Of a stretch of DNA of 64,000 bases, positions 44,557 to 55,742 are shown one piece after another. A program made the translations under genes and the position numbers. The notes beneath the pieces are model-generated. The model saw nothing but the letters and a program-made list of their open reading frames with translations, searched no databases and was not told where the DNA came from. Location of the stretch: assembly GCA_917880885.1 (NCBI GenBank), contig OU862920.1, forward strand, positions 43,869,019 to 43,933,018. Reading direction: 5' to 3'. Source of the DNA: Limnephilus marmoratus. Its lineage: Eukaryota > Arthropoda > Insecta > Trichoptera > Limnephilidae. Position 1 is the stretch's first letter; every line of letters begins with the position of its first letter.

Positions 44557-44753
44557 TTCTGACAAGTCTAGTAATAATTATACATACCTATATTATAATG
44601 CTGTGGACACTGTTTCATCCATCGAGTTACATTCAATGTTCTGTTGAAGAATCGTTATTCAAAATGTTTTGAACACAGAAGAGTTTTTGATTTTTTTCTC
44701 TAATCGAATAGCTTTGAAGCACATTTTCATCATCATCATCATCACTATTGGCT

Positions 44754-45195
44754 CTACAACCCCTGGTGGGTCTTGGCCTCCTCAAGAGTCTTTCTCCACT
44801 CATCTCGGTTTTGTGCCAGCTCTCTCCAGTTTGGAAGCTCCAAGATAGATATGTCTTTGAGGACGTTGTCGCTCCATCTTAGTCTTGGCCTTCCCAGGCT
44901 CCTTCGCCCTATTGGTCTTGAGTTCAACAGGAACTTTGGTGCTTGATGCTCGGTCATTCTCTCCACATGACCCAGCCACCGAAGTCTTCCCAATTTTATA
45001 AATTTTGCGACGTTTAGCTCCATAAACAAAGTATAGAGCTCATTGTTATAACGTCTGCGCCAAAATCCATTTTCTAGAACCGGTCCGAAGATGCGCCTCA
45101 AAAGTTTTCTTTCAAAAAAGTCCAGTGCTCGCTCATTCCTCTTAGTTAGTACCCAAGTCTCAGCTGCGTATGTAAGTACTGGTCTGTTTGTTTAT
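44754..45195 (-). pseudogene. RTE-type LINE ORF2 C-terminus with (TGA)n tail
   Basis: Open from about 45195 (VLTYAAETWVLTKRNERALD) through FFERKLLRRIFGPVLENGFW and GRLRWLGHVERMTEHQAPKF to the stop at 44754. Directly after the stop comes a TGATGATGATGATGA run (44733-44748), the simple-repeat 3' tail of RTE elements. 5'-truncated; the frame is intact over about 145 codons, so the copy is fairly young. Confidence 0.8.
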
Positions 45196-46039
45196 TACAC
45201 TGTCTATTTTTCATACTGCTACGGAAATCTGAAAAGTGTACTTGTATCACATGTTTTATAACATATGTACCTTCGAAAATGGAAGGTATTAAATAAAACA
45301 AATCGTAACACAACTTGCAGCAAAGGTGGAATAGTGATTTTTTTTAAATATTCTGTTCTTAAAGTGTAATAAAGAAAAGAAAATGATTTTCTTTGTAAAA
45401 CTTAACTTAAGATTTATTTATTTATTGGTTATAAAAGTACATTCACAATTTAATGAAGTTTTGCTTGTCCAACTAGGAAGGACTTCCGTTCTAGGATAGT
45501 CAAATTAACAGATTTCGTTTATATTAGGTATTTAGATACATGGATTCATATATATGTAGTATTAAGTGAAGTTAACATTCACGAAATTATAATTTATGAT
45601 GCAGTAGGATAGAAGTAGTAGACTAGGTTCTAGAATCAAACATCGAATATACAAGAAACAGTGTTTTCGAAGTGAGTATGCAAGAATAAAAGAGAAGGAA
45701 AAGAAAATAAAATTTTGGGAAACAAAGGAAATATATAAGAAAATAAAATTAGGTCACAAGAAAAACAATATAAAAGAAAAAATGTTAATATCAAGGTTTT
45801 ATAACATTGATAAAATTACAAATAAATCGTCAAACCAATTCAATTTTCGCAGAGTCTCTGTGTTATTATTGTGCAGTACAAAAATTCGTATGACTTCGCA
45901 CATTTAAATGATGAAATATAAAATTTTGCAGTGTTTATTGTCATAAAAAATTAGTTCCTCTTCCTTAATTAACTAATAACGTACTTAAATGTCATGCTAA
46001 AACGTACCTGAATGATAAAATAATTTTGAAAAATAATTA
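45196..46039. other. Unassigned spacer
   Basis: AT-rich; no supported feature. Confidence 0.4.
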
Positions 46040-46260
46040 CAAGTGCGCTCTTCACATGCGGTAGAAGTGAAACCTGCAGTAAACTAAACTAGACAAGAGT
46101 GGGGAAACCAGGAAGCACCGCACAAAGAGAAGACCGATTGTTCTATATCATTCTCTCACAGGCTAAATCCTATGGATGTTGGTGTTTATCTCTATTTAGC
46201 TTTTTTGTTTAATCGAGTTTCAAATCACAACAAGTTTCTAAAGAAGTTTTCACTTCAAAA
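46040..46260 (-). mobile_element. Family B MITE
   Basis: CTTCACATGCGGTAGAAGTG to TAAAGAAGTTTTCACTTC. Confidence 0.65.
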
Positions 46261-46382
46261 TGTTTGACAGGAATGGTTTTTCAAACTTTCACTTACCTTT
46301 TAAAAGATATTCCAGCTGTTTTTTATTCAAAAAACACCTTTACGATAACAAGTTTAGTTTACTTGCCCAGAATATTCTAGAA

Positions 46383-47389
46383 CGGCGTTTCTTAACCTGT
46401 GGTCCGCGGACCCCTGGGGGTCCACGAATTCATGTAAGGGAGTCCGCAGCCTCATCTTTGGACTATTTAATAATAATAAATAAATGCTACCAAAAATCTC
46501 GTAATCGCAATGCATCTTCGTTTTGAATTATTTTCCTGTACCCAACAATAATAAAAATTGGATATTAGACCCTTCCAACACTGATTAACTGATGTTACTG
46601 ACTGATATTATTATATTAATTACCTTTACTAATATTAACCTTTCTTGATGTTACTGATATTACCTTCACTAATAACTGGCTTCATCGACACAGGAAAACC
46701 ATTTAATTGAAAATCTTGTGATTCAGCTTTGAAGCGTCATTTCAAAGAAGCGTCTTTATCAAGTTTTTGGTTGAATGTAAAGAAAGATTATAAGGAAATG
46801 TCAGAAGAAATACTGAAACATTAACTGCTTTTCTCAACCACATACCTCACGCTCTGTGAAAAGGCATTCACTGCTCTTGTATATACTAAAAACAAACACT
46901 GAAACAGATTTCAAGTGGAATCCCATTTGAGATTAGAACTAAGTAGCAACTTCAACCTGAATATCACTAATTTAGTTGCAAAACCATCAACCTTCGTAGT
47001 AAACATTAAAGTTTTTTAAAAAAGAAGTATTTTTTTTATTTATTTGTTGTACTTACTTACTAAAAAAATGATCAGAGTGTGCTATTCACGAGCGGTAGAA
47101 GTGAAACCTTCAGAAAACTAAATTAGTCAAAAGTGGGGAGGCTACGAAGCATCGCACAAAGAGGAGACCGATTATTCTCTCACAGGCTAAATCCTATGGA
47201 CGTATGTGTTTGTCTCTTTTTAGTGTCGCTATTTTTCGTTTCACCGAGTTTCAAATCACAACGGTGCTAAAGAAGTATTCTCTTCAAAAATGGTTCATAA
47301 TTTATGGTTGATTTTTTTATTAAGGGGGTCCTTGAAAATTGTGCTTGATTTCCTAAGGGTCCGTAGCTGAAAAAGGTTAGGAAACGCTG
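46383..47389. mobile_element. hAT element with transposase C-terminal remnant and nested family B
   Basis: Ends CGGCGTTTCTTAACCTGTGG and (reverse complement) CAGCGTTTCCTAACC. TSD TTCTAGAA/GTCTAGAA at 46375-46382 and 47390-47397. Coding remnant at 46795-46985 reads, across stops, LLFSTTYLTLCEKAFTALVY and RFQVESHLRLELSSNFNLNI, the C-terminal dimerisation region of ZBED/hAT transposases. A family B copy (47071-47289) is inserted near the right end. Confidence 0.85.
47071..47289 (-). mobile_element. Family B MITE nested in the hAT element
   Basis: CTATTCACGAGCGGTAGAAG to TAAAGAAGTATTCTCTTC. Confidence 0.7.
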
Positions 47390-47452
47390 GTCTAGAAGGT
47401 AAAGTTTGTTCATTTTATATTTAAAATAATTAGGTAAGTAATGTAGATAATA

Positions 47453-47615
47453 ATTAATTAAATTAAGATAATATTAGCGAAACTCAATCGAAAATCTGGA
47501 AACAGAATCGGCTTTCCGAGCCACTGCGCTAACCACTGCGCCAAGGTGTCGATAACCGATTCAGCCATTTTTAACTCGGCCAAGAACCACCAACATTATC
47601 TTCATTTTCTTAACA
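47453..47615. mobile_element. Foldback element (family F) with tRNA A-box half
   Basis: Left arm AGCGAAACTCAATCGAAAAT leads into a minus-strand tRNA head: CCACTGCGCCA (47533-47543) is the complement of an A box, TGGCGCAGTGG. The other arm survives only as TTATCTTCATTTTCTTAA. Confidence 0.45.
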
Positions 47616-47756
47616 CATACTTTATTGGCTGCTATCTTAATGTATGATTGCAAGATTCAAACCCGAACTAAATGTTATCTGGACGGTGTCTGGATAAATT
47701 TGTATCCATTTTATTTTTAATAAGCGACATCTATTCACTTTTTTGCAAGTCTAAGA

Positions 47757-48085
47757 TGCATATTTATTTTTATTTTTAACTTTTTGAGTACAACCTCATA
47801 TTGTAATATTTAATTAAATGAAGACAATATAAGCGAAACTAAATCAAAAATCTGGAAACAGAAAAATCAGAAAAAGATTTTGGCACCTAATCGGATATCG
47901 ACCGAATTGGATATCCACATCTATGACCCAAGAAGGTCCTGGGTTCGAGTCCCAGAGGTGCCAATATCTTTTTCTGATTTTTCTATTTCCAGATTTTCGA
48001 TTGAGTTGCGCTAATATTGTCTTAATTTAATTAAATATTACAATTTAAGGTTATACCCATGAAGTTAAAAATAAAAAAAATAAAA
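47757..48085. mobile_element. Foldback element (family F) with tRNA-like core
   Basis: Arms of about 125 bp (left CAATATAAGCGAAACTAAAT, right its near-complement ending CAATTTAAGGTTATACCCAT) flank a tRNA-like module. The module starts GGCACCT (acceptor strand) at about 47881 and closes with CTGGGTTCGAGTCCCAG (T arm, B box) and AGGTGCC. The acceptor strands pair over 7 bp; the D and anticodon arms are not tRNA-like. Confidence 0.65.
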
Positions 48086-48779
48086 TTGTAATTATTATTT
48101 CGCCTTACGAATTTTCCTTACTACACGGTTCATGTATCTCACCCCTTGGGGAGACCAACCATTTGACACATACTCACTTTATAACTGAAAAACTTTTCGT
48201 ATAATCAAATGATTCTAATCCTGTCGTAGGTAAGTAGTAAGTATGTAGGTACACTCGTGGAATAAAAAAGAACATGGTGACTCTTAACGTGGATTTGTAG
48301 TGTTGTCCCTTTCCCGCGAATAAATAGGCGTAACCAAGACACAAGGCCGTTTCTCAGTGACGTTTAGCAAGGAAATCAATGTAGGAAGAATGCATATGCA
48401 CCAATATATACAATCCTAAATGTGTTTTGTTTTAGTCAACTCCAATTGTGCGACCTTACCAAATTGCAAAGAAAGTAATTTATTTAAAATTCCGGGTACT
48501 TAAATGTTTACAAAATAGAGACGCACTTTTTTACTACAAAAATATTTAATATCAGTTAGATAGTAAAGGGAAGTAAGTATTTAAATTTCCGGAATTGGAA
48601 AATGTTATGCATTTTAATAGTTATTTCGTTAAAATTAAACTCGATTATTTACTTGGCGGCCAATGATGTAAATGTTTAATGTTAGTTTTTTTATTCTCTT
48701 ATTTAATCCAAAAAATAGGTTCTTAGTTTGGGTTTAATTAAAAGAAGAAATAAAACTAACCTCAAAAACGATTTTAACA
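48086..48779. other. Unassigned spacer
   Basis: AT-rich; no supported feature. Confidence 0.4.
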
Positions 48780-48995
48780 TTTTTATTTTATTTTTAACTT
48801 TATGAGTAAAACCTACAATTTTAATATTGAATTAAATGAAGACAGTGGTCAGCGCATTTGCCCGGAAAGCGAATGGTCCTGGGTTCGAGTCCCAGAGGTG
48901 CAAATATCTTTTTCTGATTTTTCTGTTTCAAGATTTTCGCTAAAATATTGTCTTCATTTAATAAAAAAATTAATATTATTATGTCAAAACATAGC
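48780..48995. mobile_element. Foldback element (family F) with tRNA T arm
   Basis: Left arm TTTATGAGTAAAACCTACAA...AAATGAAGAC is truncated. The core GTGGTCAGCGCATTTGCCCG with CTGGGTTCGAGTCCCAGAGG is followed by the right arm to TGTCTTCATTTAATAA. Confidence 0.55.
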
Positions 48996-49474
48996 GTGAA
49001 TAAAATATGTCAAATTGTCTGTTTTTTACTAAAATTCATTATTTACACTTCCGTAAACTGAAGTACTTCTCATTATTATCTAACTGATACTAAGGACGGG
49101 TTCTTTAAACAAATTTGACCAATTTTTACGTTCTGTGTAGGTTCTTTTCAAGTTCTGTTATTACATCATTATAGGCCTGATGCTTCATGAAACTGAAATT
49201 ATCACAGAACTTTAACAGAACTTATACGAAATGTGAAAATTAACATCAAATATTTGATGAATTCACCAAATTTTTTGAAACTACCCATCCTAAGTATTTT
49301 TTAAATAAAAAATGTGTGTTAAGAAGAACCTGAGAAAACCAGGAATATGTCATTTTTAAATCAGATTTTAGACGTATTGACTCTTTTCCACAAAACATTA
49401 TAAATCGATTTTGAAAGATTGTTCTAGTAAACGCATGTTTTAAATTTGGAGAAAGAATGTTTATTTTTAGTATA

Positions 49475-49990
49475 ATAAGGATATACCATAGGTCCTTGGC
49501 AGATTTGTTAAATTTTCAAAAGAGATTTTGTATTGTACGACACCGATTTCAAATCATATAATCCATGCAGTAAAATAAATCAATACATTATCATAAACGC
49601 ATGTTTCAGAATTTTAATTTTCGTTTAAATCAAATCATTAAAAAATATATACGTACATGTTTTTCTTGACGAAAATGGGTCCGTTTGTATATTTAAAGCG
49701 CACTTACAAACTAATATATATCAGATTTTTGAACATTTTTATTTTGCTTTGACATTATTGAAAAATGATAAATACTTATGATCAAAAAATAATTACAAAA
49801 AGTACATAATTTTAATAGTTTTATGTAGGTGTAAATTAAAGCAAATTTGTAATGAAATAAAACCGATATTGAGTTAAAATTTTAAAAAGCTGGTACGGAG
49901 AATAATTAATCTTTCTCATTGGAACCGCCCTGCATGATCGTAAGAACATCTTTCGACGAAATGTGGATTTGGCCGCTGGCTGGTAAAAAG
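49475..49990 (+). repeat. ~520-bp dispersed repeat L, copy 1
   Basis: Collinear with 58765-59315 throughout (TTGGCAGATTTGTTAAATTT, AAAAAGCTGGTACGGAGAAT, GATCGTAAGAACATCTTTCG). No terminal repeats or coding region were seen. Confidence 0.75.
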
Positions 49991-50029
49991 CCCTTAAGTG
50001 TGTCCCTATTTTGTAAATATTTACCAAAT

Positions 50030-50240
50030 TCAGTTGCTACCCAAGGAAAATGCCACAACAATAAAAGAAAATCACAACCCAATGGCGGAAACTGAGTGAC
50101 AACATACAATCAGCGCTGCCACCAATGTCAATGTGATGACACTGAAATTATATCGCAACGATCTATCGGAACGTCCGTCCGGTCCGTCCGGGCAATTTCC
50201 GACGAACCACAAGATGTTGCATTTATTTATTGCCACAGTA
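50030..50240 (+). repeat. Dispersed repeat M
   Basis: Contains ATGGCGGAAACTGAGTGACA and CCACCAATGTCAATGTGATG. It follows directly on repeat L, so L and M may be parts of one element. Confidence 0.45.
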
Positions 50241-50327
50241 AGAAAATAAATAATTTCGAAAAAGTTACCCTAGTATAATATAATATTCACCATCTGAACG
50301 TTAAAACATTTGTATTTTATTATGCAA

Positions 50328-51454
50328 CTAGCTGACCCGACAAACTTCGTACCGCCTCAGAATCAATAACTGTTGAATTAAATTATGTTTTTTTTTTAAC
50401 TTAAAAATTACGTAATGAAGCAATTATCGATGCCCAACTGTCCGTGTTTTGTTTTTGTCAGTATCAGAGATGGCGTTGTGTACGGATTTATATTTTTTGT
50501 GATTTTCTTACTTTTCCACTTACTTACGGGAATTTTTGAAAGGAAGCGGGTACGGGTGCCTCCGCCCCGGGAACCATTTATTGAATAACCAACACCTCAC
50601 TCTAAGTGGTTCGCTACGTTTGGTGATTTAGCAGGGGTGCCCGGGTTCATGGGGTGACTTTTGTGCGGTTCTTGGCCGCGGATGCATCTGCCCACCTGCT
50701 GTGTGGCGGACCGGATCGAGAGAGACTGATTGAGGGAGCTCTTTTGACCTTTCCAATGGGTCGAAAGAGTCCGGCTGGAAAGGTCAAGGTAAAATGTCAA
50801 TTCTGGTCAAGGCAATGGCCTTGCACCACAGTTGGAGGGATGTATTCACTCCCGGATACATTGACCTCCAGATTCCTACCCACTCCTCGTGCCTTTTTCC
50901 TTCCCAGAACAACCTATCCTACCCTTCCTTAAAAAGACCCTCCCTAAGCAGCATCCCCTAAGATGACATAGGTCCTGAGTGGAGCTTACGTAAAAAAATG
51001 CGTTTCATTTCAGAGATTTATTATTATTGTATTTTTCCTTTGGAGGGGTGCAGAGACATACGTTCACCGTTTGTCTCAATTTCGACTATTGCTATTTAGT
51101 GTGTAAGAAAGAGGGACAGCATTATATGATTAAGAACAAAAGCGAAACAATCAGCGCATTGACATTTGACGTTTTTGAATTTTTGGAAGTCACGCACAGT
51201 TAAATATTATACCTATCACAATATTGCTGCATTTCTTTCAAAATATGAGAATTCGTTCTATACAAAATGTATGAAAAAATGAATTTTCTTCATTACTTTC
51301 TTTTTAGTGAATTTTTGCGATGTTTTAATAGTTATTCTGTTATCCGGGGCGGAGACAAATTCAACAAATCAAAGATCATCAAAATCGGTCCAGCCGATCT
51401 CGAGTTATAAATAGTGTAACTAACCCGACTTTGTTTTATATATTAATAAGAAGA
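50328..51454 (-). mobile_element. Non-autonomous Helitron-like element interrupted by family G
   Basis: On the minus strand it begins A|TCTTCTTATTAATATATAAA, includes CGGCTGGACCGATTTTGATG, and ends GTCGGGTCAGCTAG|T at 50328. A family G retroposon (50535-50994) lies inside. Confidence 0.6.
50535..50994 (+). mobile_element. LINE-tailed retroposon (family G)
   Basis: Starts AAGCGGGTACGGGTGCCTCC and ends AAGCAGCATCCCCTAAGATG with GTGGAGCTTACGTAAAAAAA. Only half of the LINE hairpin is kept. Confidence 0.6.
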
Positions 51455-51485
51455 TTATTGTACTTTTACCGTAAAAGGGTTTTTG

Positions 51486-51690
51486 AATTGAAAACTTATT
51501 TTGCACCGTTGTGATATAAAACTCGTTGAAACGAAAAAGCGACACTTAAAAGAGACAAATACAAACATCCATATGATTTAGCCTGCCAAAAAATGATATA
51601 CGTTCACGGTGTTTCGTGGCAACCCCACTCTTATCTTTAGTTTTCTGAAGGTTTCACTTCTACCGCGTATGAACTGCATACAATTTTTTT
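51486..51690 (+). mobile_element. Family B MITE, first of a same-strand cluster
   Basis: TTGAAAACTTATTTTGCACC through GGTTTCACTTCTACCGCGTA. Confidence 0.65.
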
Positions 51691-51985
51691 AAGTAAAAAC
51701 TTTTTTGGCACCGTTGTGATTTGAAACTCGATGAAACGAAAAATAGCCAGTCTATAAAGAGACAAACACTTACATCTAGGTACAGGATTTAGCAGAGAAT
51801 GAGATTGTATAACCGGTCTCCTCTATGTGCGGTGTTTCGTAGCCTATCGGTCTCCTCTACGTGCACAGCTTCATAGCCTACCGGCCTCCTCTTTGTGCGG
51901 TGCTTCGTAGCCTCCCCACTCTTGTCTACTTTAGTTTTCTAAAGGTTTCACTTCTACCGCATGTGAACTGCAATCTCTGATTTTT
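51691..51985 (+). mobile_element. Family B MITE with triplicated core
   Basis: Begins AGTAAAAACTTTTTTGGCAC and ends GGTTTCACTTCTACCGCATG. Between 51828 and 51917 the segment CGGTCTCCTCTATGTGCGGT...CGTAGCCTA is present three times in tandem (about 35-bp unit). Confidence 0.65.
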
Positions 51986-52216
51986 TTATTAATTATTATT
52001 CTTATTATTACAGATGTTATTCAATTTCAATTATGTATTAATCTGAAAAGTGAAGATACGTGGATAAATAATCGATCTTGTATCACATATATTACTTTCA
52101 TTGATATCAGTGTGCACGAAGTTTACGCAAAACTGAACCGCGGAAGAAACGTTTTATTTGCCCAGATTATTCCTAATAGAAGAATTTAAATTTTCAAAAA
52201 TTTTCCTTTCATTTTT

Positions 52217-52405
52217 GAAGTGAAAACTTCTTTAACACCGTTGTCTCAATAATCAAATAATTTTAAGACACTAAGAACAGACTTCGAGAGAATGAGATAG
52301 AATAAACGGTCTCCTCTTTGTGCGGTGCTTCGTAGCCTCCCCACTCTTGCTACTTTAGTTTTCTGAAGGTTTTATTTCTACCCCGTGTGAGGTACACACT
52401 CTGAT
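52217..52405 (+). mobile_element. Family B MITE, third of the cluster
   Basis: GAAGTGAAAACTTCTTTAAC through GGTTTTATTTCTACCCCGTG. Confidence 0.65.
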
Positions 52406-52589
52406 TTTTTTTTTCATATTTGTGATATATATTTGATTAAGGTTCTTTATTTTATTATTATTTTAAAATTTTACTTATCTTTCATTTTATATTTTAAAAT
52501 AAGTAGGTATGTAGATAAAAATAATTACTTCGCCTTGTGAATATCGGCAAGTTTACTTACTTCATGATAATAATAATAATAATATAGTT

Positions 52590-52775
52590 GATTGAAGAGG
52601 AAGGTTTATATCTATAATACATGTTTATTATAGTAGAGAAAAGCCGAAAAATTCAAATAATCAATTCAGGCAGCGGGCAGCGGGCAGCTGGCAAGCGGGT
52701 AGTGTGGATTTTATAAAGGTTGGGTAATGGCGTTGTGTTTCGTTAGCCACAGCAACGTGTGGCCGGGTCTGCTGG
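52590..52775 (+). mobile_element. Family D Helitron-like element, 5'-truncated
   Basis: Core CAGGCAGCGGGCAGCGGGCA and end GGCCGGGTCTGCTGG|T (CTRR followed by T). Confidence 0.5.
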
Positions 52776-53631
52776 TCAAATATAAAAGTCTATGGACTAG
52801 CCCACGAACAAGATGCAATTATCGACAAAAATAGTCTGCCAAATTAGCTCTATGCAATCTTTATGCTTCACATTAAATATTACAGTTCCCTAATTAAATT
52901 AATTAAATAGGTACTCCGAAAGATATTTAATGTATCAATCGGAATCGTTTTTTAGTGCGTTGGATGCTCCAATGGAATCCGTATTCGGCCTTACTTCAAC
53001 CATGGCAGACTTATATATTGCGGATATCAAAAATATCACAATTGTTCCTGCGTCGTGGACGCGGAATGAACGCAGCATCCACTATTTTGCTGGTATTGGT
53101 GAGTTTACGCGACGTTCCAGCATTGAGAATGAATGCATAATACATATGTATTTCGACCTGCTCCGTGTGTCGTGTTAGTGTTGGTCTCTGAGATTGGGAC
53201 GGTGGCGGTGTCGTTATTGCAGTATCTGGTACGGGTGGACAAAAATAAAGCTAAGGCTTTTTAATTCGGAATAAATACATAAAAATTATTATTTTACTTA
53301 TTTTAAATTTTGAAAAGAAGGGAAGCGCAGCATCCAAAGTATGTATGGACAGACTGCGCCTGTTAAGTTCATACATGGTACATACTTATACAAAAATACT
53401 TATCTGTATAACGCAGAGTTTTAGACTACATTTTACTTACATTGAGGGTATTTTTACTGTACCTCTCTCACTAGGTGTATCCTATATATTTATTTAATAA
53501 GCAACTGGTAAATTTTCGATAAACTCAATTTCGAAAGACTCTTTTTTTACTAATTTGAGGAAAAAAGATTTGAGAATTAAATCAGGTTAGTAGTATTGGT
53601 AACAATAATACAATAATAATAATAATATATA
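52776..53631. other. Unassigned stretch with an isolated 82-codon frame
   Basis: The frame 52930-53178 (plus) has fairly even codon composition and contains an internal GTGAGT donor-like site at 53098. It matches no family I know and no repeat in the window. It could be an exon or chance. Confidence 0.2.
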
Positions 53632-53692
53632 TTTTTTTACATTAACTCCACACAGGAGGCCCTGAAGAAAATAATTTCTCTCAGGGCCTATG

Positions 53693-54976
53693 TCATCTGG
53701 GATGCTGTATGGAGGGTTTTTTTAAGGGGAGGAAGGAATGAACATTGGTCTTGAAGAGACCCATGTTGTAGGAAGGAGGAAACTCAGAGGCCGGCAAATC
53801 ATTCCACAGCCGAGCTGTCGAACACAAGAACGAGTCGAAGAAACGACCCGTTCTCATGTGACAAATGTCAACCGTGTACAAATGTTGGGCACGCGTTTGG
53901 CGTGTTTCCCGACTATGCACCGGTGCCGAAGGGATCAATGATGCTAGTTCCTCGGAGCATCTTCCATTGTAATACCGGTAGAACAAGGATAGCATTCCCA
54001 CCCGACGCCTGTGCTCTAAAGATTGCAATCCGTCTGTTAAGATGGGAGAATCTATCAAACGGACCGCCCGTTTCTGCACAGAGTCGAGGGTATTTTTCAG
54101 GTATTTTGGAGCTCCAGACCAGAGACGGCTGCCAAATTCAACCGTGGGGCGTACTTGTGATTTGTACAAGGTTAGCAGTTGTGTACTATTACAGTATATG
54201 CGGGCCCTGTACAGTACGCCCAGTTTTTGGGAGGCTAACTTTACTCTGGCTTCGATGGAACCCTCATACCTGAGCTGGTCACTTAGGGTTACACCAAGCA
54301 TATCAATGGAGGGCCTGTTCGGAAGATTGCTTCCGTTGAAAGAGACTAGATTTTCAATTCGATCCCTTTTAGACGAAATCAGATAAGATTGGGTCTTTGA
54401 AACATTAAATTCAACGAGATTAATTTTACCCCAAGAGAAAACACTCTCGAGGTAACCGTCCATTCTTTGCTTCAAAGCCCTACGAGCTGTTGGAGTTTGT
54501 GAGCCCTTTGGGGGCTTGTCAAACAAAAAGCTATCATGAACTGTACTGTCATCCGCATAACAGTGAATTGGTGCACATGACAAAAGGTCGTTGATGTGCA
54601 ACAAAAACAAAGTCGGGGACAGAACCGATCCCTGCGGGACGCCAGCATTTATCGAGTGTGAGGAAGAGGTAAAACCATCGACTACCGTCTGAATCGACCT
54701 CTCCCTCAAGAAGTCGGCAATCCACGTACACAAGGATGCGGGAAGTCCGTAAGAATGCCGTTTGTTGACAAGTCCTCGGTGCCAAACCCGGTCAAAGGCC
54801 TTGGAGATGTCCAGTGCAACCATTTGGGTCTCACCGAAACGTTCCAGGCATCGCCCCCAAACATGCGTCACATACGCGAGAAGATCACCGCACGAGCGGT
54901 TCCGCCGGAATCCGTATCGACGGTCGTTAATAATTTTATTCTTCTCGGGATATGTGAGCAGTTTGTCGTTGATCAC
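53693..54976 (-). pseudogene. LINE ORF2, reverse transcriptase and C-terminus (427 residues)
   Basis: Catalyses target-primed reverse transcription in active relatives. The polymerase motifs are visible: YGFRRNRSCGDLLAYVTHVW, motif A VALDISKAFDRVWH, INAGVPQGSVLSPTLFLLHI, motif C CYADDSTVHD, then FNVSKTQSYLISS and the C-terminal LWNDLPASEFPPSYNMGLFK. All three catalytic Asp residues are present. The start is not genuine: the frame joins the one at 54936-55703 through a small deletion and frameshift near 54960-54990, so the gene is broken. Confidence 0.85.
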
Positions 54977-55703
54977 ACTTAGACAGAACTGATGTGATCG
55001 CTATGGGGCGGTAGTTGGCCGGGTTGGAGCGGTCACCCTTCTTTGGAATATGATGGATAACCGCTTTTTTCCAACCAGAGGGCACAGAGCCAGTCTTCAG
55101 AGACATTTTAAAAAGCTTCGTCAAAATTTGAGCTATTTCTGCAGCGCACCTCTGCAGTACCAGGGCAGGTATTCCTTCAGGCCCACTAGCTTTATTAACA
55201 TCAAGCCCTCGTAAAACATGGAGTACTTCCCGATGCCGGATCCTCAGCTTTTTCATACGAAAACCGCAGTGAGGAACCGACGTCGGGACAGCACCTTGAT
55301 CATCGAGGGTTGAGTTATCCGCAAACATTTTACCTAGTAAGTTAGCCTTTTCGGTGGCGGTGTTTGCTAGTGAGCCATCAGGTCTGGTAAGAGGTGGCAG
55401 ACTGGATTTCCAGAAATTGCGAACTATTGAGCCCGCAAGCGACCAAAATTTCCTGCTGCCATGCGGGCATGCAGTCAGCTTTCTGCTGATATGCTGGTCG
55501 TGCTCGAATTTTGACCTATTTATGATTCTCTTGGTTTCCTTTGCCATTTTGTTGTAAGCTGTTCTGTCTTCGGATGTTCTAGATGTGTTGTAGGCTCGGT
55601 AAACTGTGTTTTTTCGTCGCACTGCTTCAGCGCATTGTCGACTGAACCACGGCTTTGAGCCTACACCAGTTTCTTTAACAGTAGATTGGATGAAGCCATC
55701 CAT
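54936..55703 (-). pseudogene. LINE ORF2, linker and start of reverse transcriptase
   Basis: 255-residue frame carrying the basic linker between endonuclease and polymerase (KPWFSRQCAEAVRRKNTVYR) and the first polymerase motifs (DVNKASGPEGIPALVLQRC, SGWKKAVIHHIPKKGDRSNP, ANYRPIAITSVLSK). After SVLSK the frame is lost; the homologous continuation is in the 53693-54976 frame. Confidence 0.85.
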
Positions 55704-55742
55704 CGCGGATGTGATGACTTCACCAATTTCCTGGGCACATCT

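Noticed and set aside
47881..47966. Possible functional tRNA gene inside the foldback element
   Set aside because: Acceptor and T arms are good, but the D and anticodon arms cannot fold, and the locus is flanked by inverted repeats.
52930..53178. 82-codon frame as a real gene
   Set aside because: No family motif, no convincing acceptor and no repeat context; left as unassigned.
53902..54386. Plus-strand frames of 114-123 residues
   Set aside because: Antisense shadows of the LINE reverse transcriptase.
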